This document shows positions 26,459-36,005 of a stretch of DNA of 64,000 bases, piece by piece. A program made the position numbers and the translations under genes. Under the pieces are notes generated by a model, which was not told the DNA's origin, searched no databases, and saw only the letters and a program-made list of their open reading frames with translations. Location of the stretch: assembly GCF_902859645.1 (NCBI RefSeq), contig NZ_CADIJR010000013.1, positions 41,235-105,234 on the forward strand. Reading direction: 5' to 3'. Each line of letters starts with the position of its first letter. Positions within the stretch are counted from its first letter, which is position 1. This DNA comes from Achromobacter insuavis (GTDB lineage: Bacteria; Pseudomonadota; Gammaproteobacteria; Burkholderiales; Burkholderiaceae_B).

Positions 26459-29400
26459 TCACTTCAGGGAGAAGTCCACGCGCGAGGGCAAGCCCTCGTC
26501 CTTGATGCCATCGGCGTCCAGTTGCGGGGCAACGATGAACACGCGATCCGCGAGTCCTTCCTGGGCTTGCAGCTTCTCATACACCGCTTGCGCGCGCGCG
26601 TCGGCCAGTTGGCGCAATTGCTCGTCGCCCACCGGGGCCGCGGCGCGCAGCATCTCCTCCATCTGTTGCGGCGGCACGGACTTGGCCATGCCGATGAAAT
26701 TGCGCGGCTTGTCCTTGATGTCCGTGTCGTCGTAGACCTTTTCCAGGTACTTGGCGCGCTCGGCGCCCGAGACCTCGACGCCGGCCGGATTCGGCTTCTT
26801 GCCGCGCGGGGCGACGTCGCGGGCCTTGGCCAGGCGGATCTGGGCATCGACCCAGGCCTGGCGCAGGCCGTCCAGGTCGGTCTTGGGATCGGCGCGGCCG
26901 CTCAGGTCCATCTTGAGCGCGGGGCGGTCCACCAGGGCCTTGGTCAGGGTCTCGATGCGCTGTTGCGTATCCTCGGTGAGCACGGCGCTGCCGGGCGCGA
27001 ATTCCACGTACGACAGTTCCTCGCCGCCGCCGAAGGCCGACGCCAGCAGGCTGAAGGGCGAGGTGACGGCCTTGACCACCAGGTTCAGCAGCACCCGCAC
27101 GACGATGCCGCCGACCGAGAACTCGGGATCGTCGAGCGACCCGGAGATCGGCAGGTTGATGTCGATGTTGCCGCGCGAGTCCTTCAGCAGGGCCACGGCC
27201 AGCAGCACCGGCAGCTTGGTGGCGTCGGGGCTGTTGGTCTTGTCGCCGAAGGTGAGCTGGTTCAGCACCACGTGGTTGGTGGCCTGCAGCGCGCGGTCCT
27301 TGATCTTGTATTCCAGGTCGACCGACAGCTTGCCGCGCTTGATCGGATAGCCGACGTACTTGGCCGAATAGGTGTTGAAGCGCGGCAGGTCCACGCCCTT
27401 GGCCGAGGCCTTCAGGTCGAGCGACAGGAACTTGGCGAACGGCTGCACCACGCCGCTGATCGACAGGGGCGCGGTGGTGTAGACGCGGCCGGTGACCTTG
27501 ACCTTGGCGGGCTGCGGGTTGGTGGACGACACGGCCGTGATGGAGCCGTCGATGCTGGACAGCTCGGCCACGTAGTTGGGCTTGACGAAGCGGTCGGTGA
27601 AGGTCATGCGGCCGCGCGTCAGGGTGACGCTGTTGAGCGAGATGTCGGGCATGCCGCCGCCCTTGGCCGCGGGCGCCGGCGCTTCGGCGCGCCGGCCGGG
27701 GGTCTGCGTGTCCTGGGTGATGGAGCCGCCGGCCTGGCCGGGCGCGGCCACCAGGTCCATGACGTTCAGGCGGCCCTGGGCGTTCAACAGGATGCGGCCA
27801 TAGAAGTCATCGAGCGCGATGTCGCCCAGGCCGGCCACGATCTTCTCGCCGGCCACCGCAATGTTCATGCCGGAAAAGCCCAGGCGCTTCCAGTTGAGGA
27901 AGTCGTCCTTGTTGACGCGGTCCTGCAGGTCGACGTCCGTGACCTCGACGCCGCCCTTCCAGCCGGCCTTCATCGGCGCGCTGCCGTTGGCCGCCGCGAA
28001 CTCGGCGTCGCCCTTGGCGCCCAGCGTGATGGCGCGCACGGTGGCGTTCAGGCTGGAAGCGAAGTACGGCGCGAACGACGCGACGTTCAGGCCGGACAGG
28101 TCGACCGAGGTCTTGAGCGTGAGCGGTTGCGGCGTGAAGGCGCCCTTCAGGTCGAGCTTGCCGCCGCCCTGGATGCCGGCCGCGGCCAGCGTGAAGTTGC
28201 TGGCGCCCGGGCCCATGGCCAGGCGGTCGGCGGTGACGACCAGTTGCTGCAGCGCCACGTCGAGCGCGGGGTTCAGGGTTTCATCGCGCGCCTTGAATTG
28301 CGCCAGCTCGGCGCGCACGCCCGTGGCGGACGCATCGATGACGCCGTTCTTGTCCAGCACGTGCACCTGCGCGGTCAGCCCGAGGCGGCCGTCCTGCAAC
28401 AGGATCGGCGACAGGCTGCGCACGGCCGGCGCGAACGGCGCCAGCGCGACGTTGCCCATGCGCACCGCCAGTTCCAGCGACAGCGGCTGCAGCACCAGCG
28501 GGCCCTTGGCGCGGATCCAGCCGCCATCGGTGCTGTTGTCCACGGTCAGCCAGAGATTGATGGGTTCGCCCTTGACCTGCGGCAGCGCCACGCCTTCGAC
28601 GGTGACGGCCAGGCCGGTCAGGGTGTAGTCGAGTTTGCTGATGGCGTCGGTGACGTAGAGCTCGCCTTCGTGGATGTTGAAGGCGTCCAGCGTCACCTTC
28701 CATTCGGCCGGCGCGGCGGGCTTGGGCGGGGCATCAGCAGCGGGCGGCGTGTCGGCAGTGGCGCCCGCAGGGGCAGGCTTGGCGGCCTGGGCGGGATCGG
28801 TCGCGGCAGGCTTGGCGGCCTGGGCAGGATCCGCCGTCGCCGGGACCGCGGGATTCGCGGCGGGCGCGCCCTGCTGCGTCCCCGGCTTGGCGGCGGTCGT
28901 CGCGGCGGGTTGGGCCGCCGGCGCCGGACCGCCCAGCTGCTTGAGCTTGTCGACCACGTCCTGCCAGTTCAAATGCTGGTTGCTGTAGCGGCGCGCGTAC
29001 ACCTGCGGCGCCCACAGGCCGACGTCGCCGACATAGACCTGGCGCGCGATCGGTTCGAGTTCGAGGCGGCTGACGGTCAGCGCGCTCCAGGCCGCCAGGC
29101 TCTCGCCGGCGCTGTCGCGCAGGTCGAACTGGCGCAGGCCCAGGTCGCCGACCACGCGGATCTTGGGCGGCGCGTCCTTGGGCTGCTCGAACACGATCTG
29201 CAGGTTCGAGTCCAGCAGCGCGCGCTCGAGCTTGAACGGCAGCGGCATGGGCCAGACGTCGGCCCATTTTTCCAGTTGCAGGCCGGTGAAGGCGACCCGC
29301 AGCGTCGACGACGGCACCTTGTCGAAGGGCCGCGCCACGCCGGTCAGGTCGAACGGGCTGCCGTTGATGCGCAGGTGCAGGCGCGGCTGCACGTCGATGT

Positions 29401-30001
29401 CGGTGGCGTAGCCGAAGGTGGAGATGAACGGCACGCCCACGGCCAGCTCGTCGATCACCTGCTTGCGGCCGGTGACCTTGTCGTCCAGCGTCACGACGCC
29501 GCCCTCGATCACCATGTTGTTCAGCGAGAAGCGCGGCAGGCCCTCATCGGGCTTGGGCGGCTCGTCGGGCTTGGTGGCCGTCATCTCGGCCACGCGCTGC
29601 TGCACGTCGGAGAAGTTGAAGCGGGTAACGTCCTCGCGCACGATCGACAGCGTGGGCGAACGCAGGGTGAAGCGGTCGACCACCGGCGCGAACCAGAACA
29701 GCGAGGACCAGGCGGCGCTGACGTTCACTTCCGAGGCCGTGAACAGCGGCGTCTGCGAGCCGGGCTGGGCCACGGCGAGATCGCGCGCGCGCACGGTCAA
29801 GGTGAAGGGATTGAAGGTGATCTTGCCGACGGCGACGTCGCGGCCCAGCATCTTGGCCACGTCCTGGGTCAGCACGTTGTGCAGGACCTTGGGCACTTGC
29901 CACGCCGCGATGCCACAGAGGATCAGCGCCACGGCCACGACGCCCAAGAGGATCTTGCCTAAGCGGCGGGTGAACCGGAACTTGGGCATCCGCAAGGGCA
30001 T
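26459..30001 (-). CDS. Giant AsmA-like DUF748 protein
   Basis: The 1180-residue product has one N-terminal membrane anchor (about residues 15-33, ILLGVVAVALILCGIAAW). A very long periplasmic part of beta-rich repeats follows, such as VTVRARDLAVAQPGSQTPLF and KGVDLPRFNTYSAKYVGYPIKRGKLSVDLEYKI, typical of DUF748 and related to the AsmA/TamB lipid-transport fold. A Pro/Ala-rich linker (about 345-435) interrupts it. The C-terminal 200 residues resemble an OmpA-like region (FAPGSAVLTEDTQQRIETLTKALVDRP then DLSGRADPKTD). It probably bridges the envelope in lipid transport or outer-membrane homeostasis, by analogy only. Its leader on the minus strand holds alternative hairpins (30057-30106). Confidence 0.88.
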   Translation of the reverse strand: MPLRMPKFRFTRRLGKILLGVVAVALILCGIAAWQVPKVLHNVLTQDVAKMLGRDVAVGKITFNPFTLTVRARDLAVAQPGSQTPLFTASEVNVSAAWSSLFWFAPVVDRFTLRSPTLSIVREDVTRFNFSDVQQRVAEMTATKPDEPPKPDEGLPRFSLNNMVIEGGVVTLDDKVTGRKQVIDELAVGVPFISTFGYATDIDVQPRLHLRINGSPFDLTGVARPFDKVPSSTLRVAFTGLQLEKWADVWPMPLPFKLERALLDSNLQIVFEQPKDAPPKIRVVGDLGLRQFDLRDSAGESLAAWSALTVSRLELEPIARQVYVGDVGLWAPQVYARRYSNQHLNWQDVVDKLKQLGGPAPAAQPAATTAAKPGTQQGAPAANPAVPATADPAQAAKPAATDPAQAAKPAPAGATADTPPAADAPPKPAAPAEWKVTLDAFNIHEGELYVTDAISKLDYTLTGLAVTVEGVALPQVKGEPINLWLTVDNSTDGGWIRAKGPLVLQPLSLELAVRMGNVALAPFAPAVRSLSPILLQDGRLGLTAQVHVLDKNGVIDASATGVRAELAQFKARDETLNPALDVALQQLVVTADRLAMGPGASNFTLAAAGIQGGGKLDLKGAFTPQPLTLKTSVDLSGLNVASFAPYFASSLNATVRAITLGAKGDAEFAAANGSAPMKAGWKGGVEVTDVDLQDRVNKDDFLNWKRLGFSGMNIAVAGEKIVAGLGDIALDDFYGRILLNAQGRLNVMDLVAAPGQAGGSITQDTQTPGRRAEAPAPAAKGGGMPDISLNSVTLTRGRMTFTDRFVKPNYVAELSSIDGSITAVSSTNPQPAKVKVTGRVYTTAPLSISGVVQPFAKFLSLDLKASAKGVDLPRFNTYSAKYVGYPIKRGKLSVDLEYKIKDRALQATNHVVLNQLTFGDKTNSPDATKLPVLLAVALLKDSRGNIDINLPISGSLDDPEFSVGGIVVRVLLNLVVKAVTSPFSLLASAFGGGEELSYVEFAPGSAVLTEDTQQRIETLTKALVDRPALKMDLSGRADPKTDLDGLRQAWVDAQIRLAKARDVAPRGKKPNPAGVEVSGAERAKYLEKVYDDTDIKDKPRNFIGMAKSVPPQQMEEMLRAAAPVGDEQLRQLADARAQAVYEKLQAQEGLADRVFIVAPQLDADGIKDEGLPSRVDFSLK

Positions 30002-30056
30002 TGTGCGTCTCCTGGTACGAATTGAAGGCCATTATCGCGTCCTTCGAGCAAATTGG

Positions 30057-30106
30057 GGGGGCTTTTTGCAGCGGGCCGCCAAAAGCGAAAAAGCCCCCGC
30101 AGGGGC
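30057..30106 (-). promoter_or_regulatory. Mutually exclusive hairpins in the DUF748 leader (attenuator-like)
   Basis: On the minus strand, GCCCC-TGCG-GGGGC followed by TTTTT (30106 to 30088) is a small intrinsic terminator. Its 3' half GGGGGCTTTTT (30098-30088) is also perfectly complementary to AAAAAGCCCCC at 30067-30057, so an 11-bp antiterminator-like stem could form instead. The nearest gene downstream on this strand is DUF748, starting at 30001. No clear promoter was found upstream on this strand. Confidence 0.45.
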
Positions 30107-30250
30107 GCAAGAACAGGCGAACCGCGGCGGGCTTATCTTTCCTCAAGGCGCGGCCGGCGGCGGCTCGTCTATCATAGGCGTATCAGCGGCCCGCCACGGC
30201 CTGCCGGGACCGCTCTTTTCAATCATTAACAATTCTCGATCCCGATTCCC

Positions 30251-30739
30251 ATGTCCACGCCCGCCCCCACCTTGAGTCACCTGGATGAAGCCGGCCAGGT
30301 CCGCATGGTCGATGTCATCGGCAAGACCGACACCGAACGCGTGGCCGTCGCCGCCGCCAGCATCCGCATGAACGCCGTCGCCTACGGCCTGCTGACGCAG
30401 CCGGGCCAGGGCAAGGGCGAGGTGCTCAACACCGCGCGCGTCGCCGCCATCCTGGCGGCCAAGCGCTGTGCCGAGCTCATCCCCCTGTGCCACAGCCTGC
30501 CGCTGTCGTTCGTCGGCGTCGAATTCGCGCTGGACGACGACGCGCACCGCATCGACATCCTGGCCACCTGCCGCACCAGCTACAAGACCGGTGTCGAAAT
30601 GGAAGCCATGACCGCGTGCAGCGTCGCCGCGCTGACCATCTATGACATGTGCAAGGCGGCCGACAAGGGCATCGTCATCGAACACGTACGCCTGAAGTAC
30701 AAGGCGGGAGGCAAAAGCGGTGAATGGCGCAACGATTAA
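30251..30739 (+). CDS. moaC: Cyclic pyranopterin monophosphate synthase MoaC
   Basis: A 162-residue cytosolic enzyme that, with MoaA, turns GTP into cyclic pyranopterin monophosphate, the first step of molybdenum cofactor synthesis. Family blocks are plain: VRMVDVIGKTDTERVAVA near the start, AELIPLCHSLPLS and YKTGVEMEAMTACSVAALTIYDMCKA with the catalytic-site residues. The ATG at 30251 fits the usual length. First gene of a moaC-moaD-moaE-moaB-moeA run; moaD overlaps its end. Confidence 0.96.
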   Translation: MSTPAPTLSHLDEAGQVRMVDVIGKTDTERVAVAAASIRMNAVAYGLLTQPGQGKGEVLNTARVAAILAAKRCAELIPLCHSLPLSFVGVEFALDDDAHRIDILATCRTSYKTGVEMEAMTACSVAALTIYDMCKAADKGIVIEHVRLKYKAGGKSGEWRND

Positions 30740-30971
30740 TCTTCTGTACTTCGCCCGCGTCGCCGAACTGGTCGGCAAGCGCTCCGAGGCCTGGCCGCTG
30801 GACGGCGAGTCCACCGGCGCGCAACTGCTGGCCGCGCTCGGCGAACGCTATCCGCAGCTGGCCCCGGCCGGCCGCCTGAAGCTGGCCATCAACCAGACCC
30901 ACGCCAAGCCGTCGGCGCCGATACGCGCCGGCGACGAGGTGGCGGTGTTCGAACCCGTCACTGGAGGCTGA
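30720..30971 (+). CDS. moaD: Molybdopterin synthase small subunit MoaD
   Basis: The 83-residue ubiquitin-like sulfur carrier ends in the required Gly-Gly (EPVTGG), which becomes a thiocarboxylate and donates sulfur to the pterin. INLLYFARVAELVGKRSE is the typical start. The only suitable start is GTG at 30720, overlapping the end of moaC by 20 bp. It partners MoaE, encoded 5 bp downstream. Confidence 0.93.
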   Translation: MNGATINLLYFARVAELVGKRSEAWPLDGESTGAQLLAALGERYPQLAPAGRLKLAINQTHAKPSAPIRAGDEVAVFEPVTGG

Positions 30972-30976
30972 GCGCC

Positions 30977-31459
30977 ATGGTCATCGTGCAGGAAGCCGAC
31001 TTCGACGGCGCCGCGCTCACCGCCGCCCTGCGCGCCAGCGCCGGGCCGGGCGTGGGCGGCATCGTCACCTTCGTGGGCTACGTGCGCGACTACGCGCCGG
31101 ACACGCCCACCGACACGCTCTACCTGGAACACTACCCCGGCATGTGCGAGCGCGAGCTCGAGGACATCGCCGCCACCGCCCGCGCGCGCTGGAACCTGGA
31201 CGGCACGGTGATCGTGCACCGGGTCGGCGCGCTGACGCGCAATGCCCAGATCGTGTTCGTGGCCGCGGCCAGCGCCCATCGCGGCGACGCCTTCCGCGGC
31301 TGCGAATTCATCATCGACGCGCTCAAGACCCGCGCGCCCTTCTGGAAGCGCGAAACCCTGGCGGGTGGCGACAGCTTCTGGGTGGAACAACGCCAATCCG
31401 ACCAGGACCGCACGCAGTCCTGGGACGCCGACACCCCGCCCCCCAAGGAGACTCCATGA
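30977..31459 (+). CDS. moaE: Molybdopterin synthase large subunit MoaE
   Basis: The 160-residue catalytic subunit of molybdopterin synthase. Landmarks: GGIVTFVGYVRDY, LYLEHYPGMCERELEDIA, VHRVGALTRNAQIVFVAAASAHR and the active-site region FIIDALKTRAPFWKRE with its Lys pair. It ends in a Pro-rich tail. Overlaps moaB by ATGA. Confidence 0.96.
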   Translation: MVIVQEADFDGAALTAALRASAGPGVGGIVTFVGYVRDYAPDTPTDTLYLEHYPGMCERELEDIAATARARWNLDGTVIVHRVGALTRNAQIVFVAAASAHRGDAFRGCEFIIDALKTRAPFWKRETLAGGDSFWVEQRQSDQDRTQSWDADTPPPKETP

Positions 31460-31977
31460 ACGACGCCTCCCCCGTTTCGCTGGCCTGCGCCGTGCTGACG
31501 GTCAGCGACACCCGCAGCGCCGGCGACGACACGTCCGGCAACCTGCTGGCCAACAGCCTGGCGCAGGCCGGCCACCAATGCGTGCGGCGCGACATCTCCA
31601 AGGACAACGTCTACCAGATCCGCCGCGTCATCAGCGACTGGATCGCCGACCCCGAAGTGCAGGTCATCCTGACCACGGGCGGCACCGGCTTCTCCCACGC
31701 CGACCACGTGCCGCAGGCCATCCTGCCGCTGCTGGACCGCGAGATCCCCGGCTTCGGCGAACTGTTCCGCCAGCTCTCCTACGAGGAAATCGGCAGCTCG
31801 ACCATCCAGTCGCGCGCCTTCGCCGGCTCGGCCAACCGGACCCTGCTGTTCTGCCTGCCCGGTTCCAACAACGCCTGCGAGACCGCCTGGAACCGCATCA
31901 TCCGCGAACAGCTGGACAGCGGCCACCGCCCCTGCAATTTCGCCACGCACCTCCAACCCCGCGACCAAGACCACTGA
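31456..31977 (+). CDS. moaB: Molybdenum cofactor biosynthesis protein MoaB
   Basis: A 173-residue MoaB/MogA-fold protein, probably adenylating molybdopterin before metal insertion. The family motif TTGGTGFSHADHVPQAILPLLDRE is present, with VLTVSDTRSAGDDTSG at the start and LPGSNNACETAWNRII near the end. FSHAD rather than the MogA-type TxRD is typical of MoaB. The ATG was chosen at the moaE overlap. moeA follows 5 bp later. Confidence 0.93.
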   Translation: MNDASPVSLACAVLTVSDTRSAGDDTSGNLLANSLAQAGHQCVRRDISKDNVYQIRRVISDWIADPEVQVILTTGGTGFSHADHVPQAILPLLDREIPGFGELFRQLSYEEIGSSTIQSRAFAGSANRTLLFCLPGSNNACETAWNRIIREQLDSGHRPCNFATHLQPRDQDH

Positions 31978-31982
31978 CGCCC

Positions 31983-33188
31983 ATGCTGGATTTCGACCAA
32001 GCCCAGACCCTGCTGGCCAACGCCGCCGCCCCCCTCGCCCGCCGCGAACACGTCGGCCTGGACGAGGCGCCCGGACGCGTGCTGGCGGCCGACCTCGACG
32101 CCACCGTGGACATCCCGCCGGCCGACAACAGCGCCATGGACGGCTACGCGCTGCGCCTGGCCGACTGGCAGCCGGGCGCGCGCCTGCCGATCCAGCAACG
32201 CTGCTATGCCGGCGACACGCCCGAGCCGCTCAAGCCCGGCCACGCCATCCGCCTGTTCACCGGCAGCCTGATTCCCGCCGGCGCCGACGTGGTGGTGATG
32301 CAGGAAGACACGCACGAAGCCGACGACCAGGTCGAGATCACGCGCGAGCCGCGCCCCGGCCAGCACATCCGCCAGCGCGGCGAAGACACCCTGGCCGGCG
32401 CCCCGCTGCTGGCCGCCGGCACGCAGCTGCAGGCCGCCCACGTGGCGCTGCTGGCCTCGCAGGGCCTGGCCAGCGTGCCGGTCTACGGCCGCCTGCGGGT
32501 CGGCATCCTGACCACCGGCGACGAACTGGTGCCGCCCGGCGGCGCGCGCGAGACGGCGCAGATCTACAACTCCAACGGCCCGATGCTGGCGGCGCTGGTG
32601 CGCAGCATGGCCGCCGAACCGGCCAAGGTGCTGCATGCGCGCGACACCGAGGACGACCTGCGCGCCGCCTTCCAGGCGCTGTTGGCCGAGTGCGATCTGG
32701 TGCTGAGCGTGGGCGGCGTGTCCGTCGGCGAACGCGACCTGGTCAAGCCGGCGCTGGCCGCGCTGGGCGGCGAGCTGTCGCTGTGGAAGGTGCGCATGAA
32801 GCCGGGCAAGCCGGTGGCGCTGGCCATGATCGGCGACAAGCCGGTGGTCAGCCTGCCGGGCAATCCGGTGTCCGCCTACGCGGTGTTCGCCATGCTGGTG
32901 TCGCCGCTGGTGCGCCGCATGCAGGGCCGCGAGGAACTGTTCCCGCCGGTCAGCCGGCTGCCGCTGCGCACCGAGCATCCGCGCCAGGACAGCCGCGAGG
33001 AATTCCTGCGGGTGCAGCGCCGCGCCGCCGATGACGGCAACGCCGAGCTGGTGCCTTATGGCCACCAGGGTTCCGGGGTGATCAGTTCATTGCCGTGGTC
33101 GACGGGGCTGGCGCGCCTGCCGGCCGACGTGCAGGTGCAGGACCGCGACCGCGTGCCCTACTACGACCTGCGTCACTGGCTGGCGTAG
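31983..33188 (+). CDS. moeA: Molybdopterin molybdenumtransferase MoeA
   Basis: The 401-residue enzyme inserts molybdenum into adenylated molybdopterin. It shows PPADNSAMDGYALR, the central RVGILTTGDELVPPG, SVGGVSVGERDLVKPAL and VVSLPGNPVSAYAVF, all MoeA hallmarks. The ATG at 31983 follows moaB closely; the frame is open far upstream only because it shadows moaE and moaB. The 3' end overlaps the convergent mobA by 16 bp. Confidence 0.96.
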   Translation: MLDFDQAQTLLANAAAPLARREHVGLDEAPGRVLAADLDATVDIPPADNSAMDGYALRLADWQPGARLPIQQRCYAGDTPEPLKPGHAIRLFTGSLIPAGADVVVMQEDTHEADDQVEITREPRPGQHIRQRGEDTLAGAPLLAAGTQLQAAHVALLASQGLASVPVYGRLRVGILTTGDELVPPGGARETAQIYNSNGPMLAALVRSMAAEPAKVLHARDTEDDLRAAFQALLAECDLVLSVGGVSVGERDLVKPALAALGGELSLWKVRMKPGKPVALAMIGDKPVVSLPGNPVSAYAVFAMLVSPLVRRMQGREELFPPVSRLPLRTEHPRQDSREEFLRVQRRAADDGNAELVPYGHQGSGVISSLPWSTGLARLPADVQVQDRDRVPYYDLRHWLA

Positions 33189-33805
33189 CGCTCGGCCGCC
33201 GCCAGCTCCTCGGGCGTGTTCAGGTTCATGAACGCGCCGGGCGCGCCAGGTACGTTATCGAACGGCGCGCCCACGCCTCCCACCCGCGACTGCCACAGGC
33301 CGACCTTGCGTTCGCCGGCCGCCAGGTAGTCGCGCAACGCCGGCAACAGCGACGCGCGTAGCGCCATGCAGGCCGGATGGCGCTGGCCGCCGGCCAGCGC
33401 GTAGGCCAGCGGCGCGCCCGCCGCTTGCGCCGCCGCGATCAGGCGCCGGGCCAGGTCGGCCGGCAGGAACGGCGTGTCGCACGGCGCCACCACCAGCCAT
33501 TCGCACGGCGCGGCCGCCGCCAAGCCCGCGGCAAGGCCCGCCAGCGGCCCCTGCCAGGCGCCCAATGCGTCGGTATCGTCGGCCACCACCCGGCCATAGC
33601 GGGCGTAGGTCTCGGCGTTGCGGTTGGCGCTGAGGATCAACGGCCCGACCTGCGGCGCCAGGCGCCGCGCCACGTGCGCCACCAGCGGTTCGCCGCGCAG
33701 CAAGACCAGGCCCTTGTCGCAGCCCTGCATACGCGAGCCCTGGCCGCCGGCCAGGATCAGGCCGGCCACCTGCCGCCGGTCGAACGCGGTCAAGGTCTCA
33801 GCCAC
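33173..33805 (-). CDS. mobA: Molybdenum cofactor guanylyltransferase MobA
   Basis: The 210-residue nucleotidyltransferase attaches GMP to the cofactor, giving the guanine dinucleotide form needed by DMSO-reductase-family enzymes such as Fds[20 protein letters not shown] is the GTP-binding signature, with [13 protein letters not shown] as the metal-binding segment. It lies 8 bp inside the end of moaA on the same strand (overlap 33798-33805), so moaA-mobA form one transcript convergent with moeA. Confidence 0.95.
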   Translation of the reverse strand: MAETLTAFDRRQVAGLILAGGQGSRMQGCDKGLVLLRGEPLVAHVARRLAPQVGPLILSANRNAETYARYGRVVADDTDALGAWQGPLAGLAAGLAAAAPCEWLVVAPCDTPFLPADLARRLIAAAQAAGAPLAYALAGGQRHPACMALRASLLPALRDYLAAGERKVGLWQSRVGGVGAPFDNVPGAPGAFMNLNTPEELAAAERYASQ

Positions 33806-34904
33806 CGATGTAGCTCATCTCGACTTTGCGGGCCGGGTCGGCCATGTTGCGGCCGCGCTGTTCGGAATAGTTGTCGCCCCGGGCGGCCCAGATGCCCGTG
33901 AGGATGGCGGCCAGCTCGTCGTCGCTGGCGCCGCCACGCAGCGGCGCGCGCAGGTCGTGGCCTTCGTGGCCGAACAGGCACAGGAACAGCTTGCCTTCGG
34001 GCGACAGGCGCGCGCGCGTACAGCCGCCACAGAAGGCATGGGTGACGCTGGAGATGACGCCGATCTCGCCGGCGCCGTCGCGATAGCGCCAGCGTTCGGC
34101 GACGCGGCCCATGCCGTCGGTGGAGATCGGTTCGAGCGGATAGGCCGCGCCGATGCGCGCCAGTATTTCCTCGCTGGGCACCACTTCGGTCAGGTTCCAG
34201 CCGTTGGTGTTGCCCACGTCCATGTATTCGATGAAACGCAGGATGTGGCCGCTGCCGCGGAAGCGCTCGGCCATCGGCAGGATCTGCGCGTCGTTCAGGC
34301 CGCGCCGCACCACCATGTTGACCTTGACGGGCGCCAGCCCGGCCGCGGCGGCGGCGTCGATGCCGCGCAGCACGTCGTCGGGCGTGAAGCCGCTGTCGCT
34401 CATGTCCTGGAACATGCTGGCGTCCAGCGCGTCGAGGCTGACCGTGACGCGCTTCAGCCCCGCGTCCTTGAGCACCGCGGCCTTGCGTTCGAGCAGGCTG
34501 CCGTTGGTGGTGAGGGTGAGTTCCAGCGGGTGGCCGGCGGGCGTGCGCAGCCCCGACAACAGGCCCACCAGGTTTTCCACATGCTTGCGCAGCAGCGGTT
34601 CGCCGCCGGTCAGGCGGATCTTCTCGACGCCCAGGCGGGTGAAGACGCCGGCCAGCCGCGTGATTTCCTCGAACGACAGCAGGTCGGAATGGCGCATGAA
34701 GGCGTAGCTGGTGTCGAACACCTCGCGCGGCATGCAATAGGTACAGCGGAAATTGCAGCGATCGGTGACCGAGATGCGCAGATCGCGCAGCGGCCGCGCG
34801 CGCCGGTCGAGCGCGGGCTGGCCCGCGGCCGGCGGCGCGACAGGCGCCGGACGGTCGGTGCGGCGATCAGCCAGGAGGATCACTTTGCTCATGGGAACAA
34901 TCAT
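33798..34904 (-). CDS. moaA: GTP 3',8-cyclase MoaA
   Basis: The 368-residue radical-SAM enzyme partners MoaC. The SAM cluster is [10 protein letters not shown] (CxxxCxxC). The second cluster is formed by [10 protein letters not shown] and FLCLFG, and the protein ends in the conserved Gly-Gly (YIGG). An N-terminal extension of about 35 residues, rich in Pro and Ala, precedes the core. The start may be 34904 (MIVPMSK) or 34892 (MSKVILL); the latter is equally likely. Confidence 0.95.
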   Translation of the reverse strand: MIVPMSKVILLADRRTDRPAPVAPPAAGQPALDRRARPLRDLRISVTDRCNFRCTYCMPREVFDTSYAFMRHSDLLSFEEITRLAGVFTRLGVEKIRLTGGEPLLRKHVENLVGLLSGLRTPAGHPLELTLTTNGSLLERKAAVLKDAGLKRVTVSLDALDASMFQDMSDSGFTPDDVLRGIDAAAAAGLAPVKVNMVVRRGLNDAQILPMAERFRGSGHILRFIEYMDVGNTNGWNLTEVVPSEEILARIGAAYPLEPISTDGMGRVAERWRYRDGAGEIGVISSVTHAFCGGCTRARLSPEGKLFLCLFGHEGHDLRAPLRGGASDDELAAILTGIWAARGDNYSEQRGRNMADPARKVEMSYIGG

Positions 34905-34928
34905 AGCCCGGCGCCCGTGGCGGCGCGC

Positions 34929-36005
34929 CTAGGAAAATGCCTCTTCAAGGGTCTGCAGGCGGCCGGTATCGCGGGCGTCGTAGCCGATCAGCTGGCTGAC
35001 GTAACCGACGTAATCGGCGCTGCGCATGATGGACAGCAGGTCGCGCATGGCGGGCGTCTCCAGCGCGCTCTTGCGGATGGCGAAGAAATAGCGCTCGCGC
35101 ACCAGCGGGATGAAATCCAGGCCGAAGCGGCAGGCGGCGGTTTCCACGCCGACGCCGGTGTCAGCCATGCCGCTGGCGATGTGGGCGGCGATCGCCATGT
35201 GGGTGAATTCGTTGGTCTCGTAGCCCTGCACCTCGCTGATCGAGACGCCGGCGCGCTGCAGCATCAGCCCGACCAGGTAGCGCGTGCTGGAACCGATCTG
35301 GCGGTTGACGAAACGCACGTCCTGGCGCGCCAGGTCGGTCATGCCACGGATCCGCTTGGGGTTGCCGGCCATGACGAACAGCCCGGTATTGCGCACCGCC
35401 AGGTGGATCAGCAGGTACTCGTCGGCGTGCAGCCACTGCGCGTAGCGGTCCATGATGGGCGCCTCGAAGTCGCCCAGCGGCACCTGGAAGCCGGCCAGGT
35501 CGCACTCGTGCCGTTCCAGCGAGGCCAGGGCCTCGATCGCGGTGCGGTAGCGCAGCTCCAGCCCGGGCTTGCGTCCCCCCATGTGTTCCATCAGCGATTC
35601 CACCGCGAAGCCGTGGCTGGCATGCAGCCGCAGGTGCGGATCGTTTTCCGGCAGCAGCCGCGCCAGTTCCTCCTGCAGTTCGGAAGCCAGGCTGTCGAGC
35701 GTGGGCATCAGGCGCGCCTCGATGCGGCGGTTGGCCCACAGCAGGCGCTGCGCGAAGGCCGACAACTGCGTGCCCTGGCGGCGGTTGGTGATCAGCAGCT
35801 GGGTGCCGAAGATGCCCTCGAAGCGGCGCAGCACGCCCCAGGCGTGCCGGTACGACAGGCCGCAGGCGCGACAGGCGCCGGCGATGTTGCCGGTGGCGTC
35901 GATGGCGGCCAGCAGCGCGAGCATGTCCTGCAGCGGCACGGGGTCGCCGTCGTCTCCGCCCAAGGTCCATTGCGGCCGCAGGCCGATTCGGAACTTATAT
36001 GTCAT
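34929..36005 (-). CDS. fdsR: ModE-like regulator with periplasmic-binding-type domain (FdsR)
   Basis: The 358-residue protein has an N-terminal winged helix of ModE type (LLAAIDATGNIAGACRACGLSYRHAWGVLRRFEGIFG, about residues 30-70). A PBP-like ligand domain (about 100-350) resembles that of LysR proteins and molybdate/tungstate sensors. A regulator of this build, FdsR, controls the fds operon of Cupriavidus necator, and this gene is divergent from fdsG, so I give that name. It could sense formate, molybdate or a cofactor precursor. A palindrome in the shared intergenic region is a likely binding site. It is separated from moaA by only 24 bp on the same strand, so fdsR-moaA-mobA may be co-transcribed. 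Confidence 0.85.
   Translation of the reverse strand: MTYKFRIGLRPQWTLGGDDGDPVPLQDMLALLAAIDATGNIAGACRACGLSYRHAWGVLRRFEGIFGTQLLITNRRQGTQLSAFAQRLLWANRRIEARLMPTLDSLASELQEELARLLPENDPHLRLHASHGFAVESLMEHMGGRKPGLELRYRTAIEALASLERHECDLAGFQVPLGDFEAPIMDRYAQWLHADEYLLIHLAVRNTGLFVMAGNPKRIRGMTDLARQDVRFVNRQIGSSTRYLVGLMLQRAGVSISEVQGYETNEFTHMAIAAHIASGMADTGVGVETAACRFGLDFIPLVRERYFFAIRKSALETPAMRDLLSIMRSADYVGYVSQLIGYDARDTGRLQTLEEAFS

Noticed and set aside
26207-29962. Open frame of 1251 codons on the plus strand antisense to DUF748
   Set aside because: The DUF748 product has a membrane anchor and coherent fold features; the antisense product is repetitive and unrecognisable.
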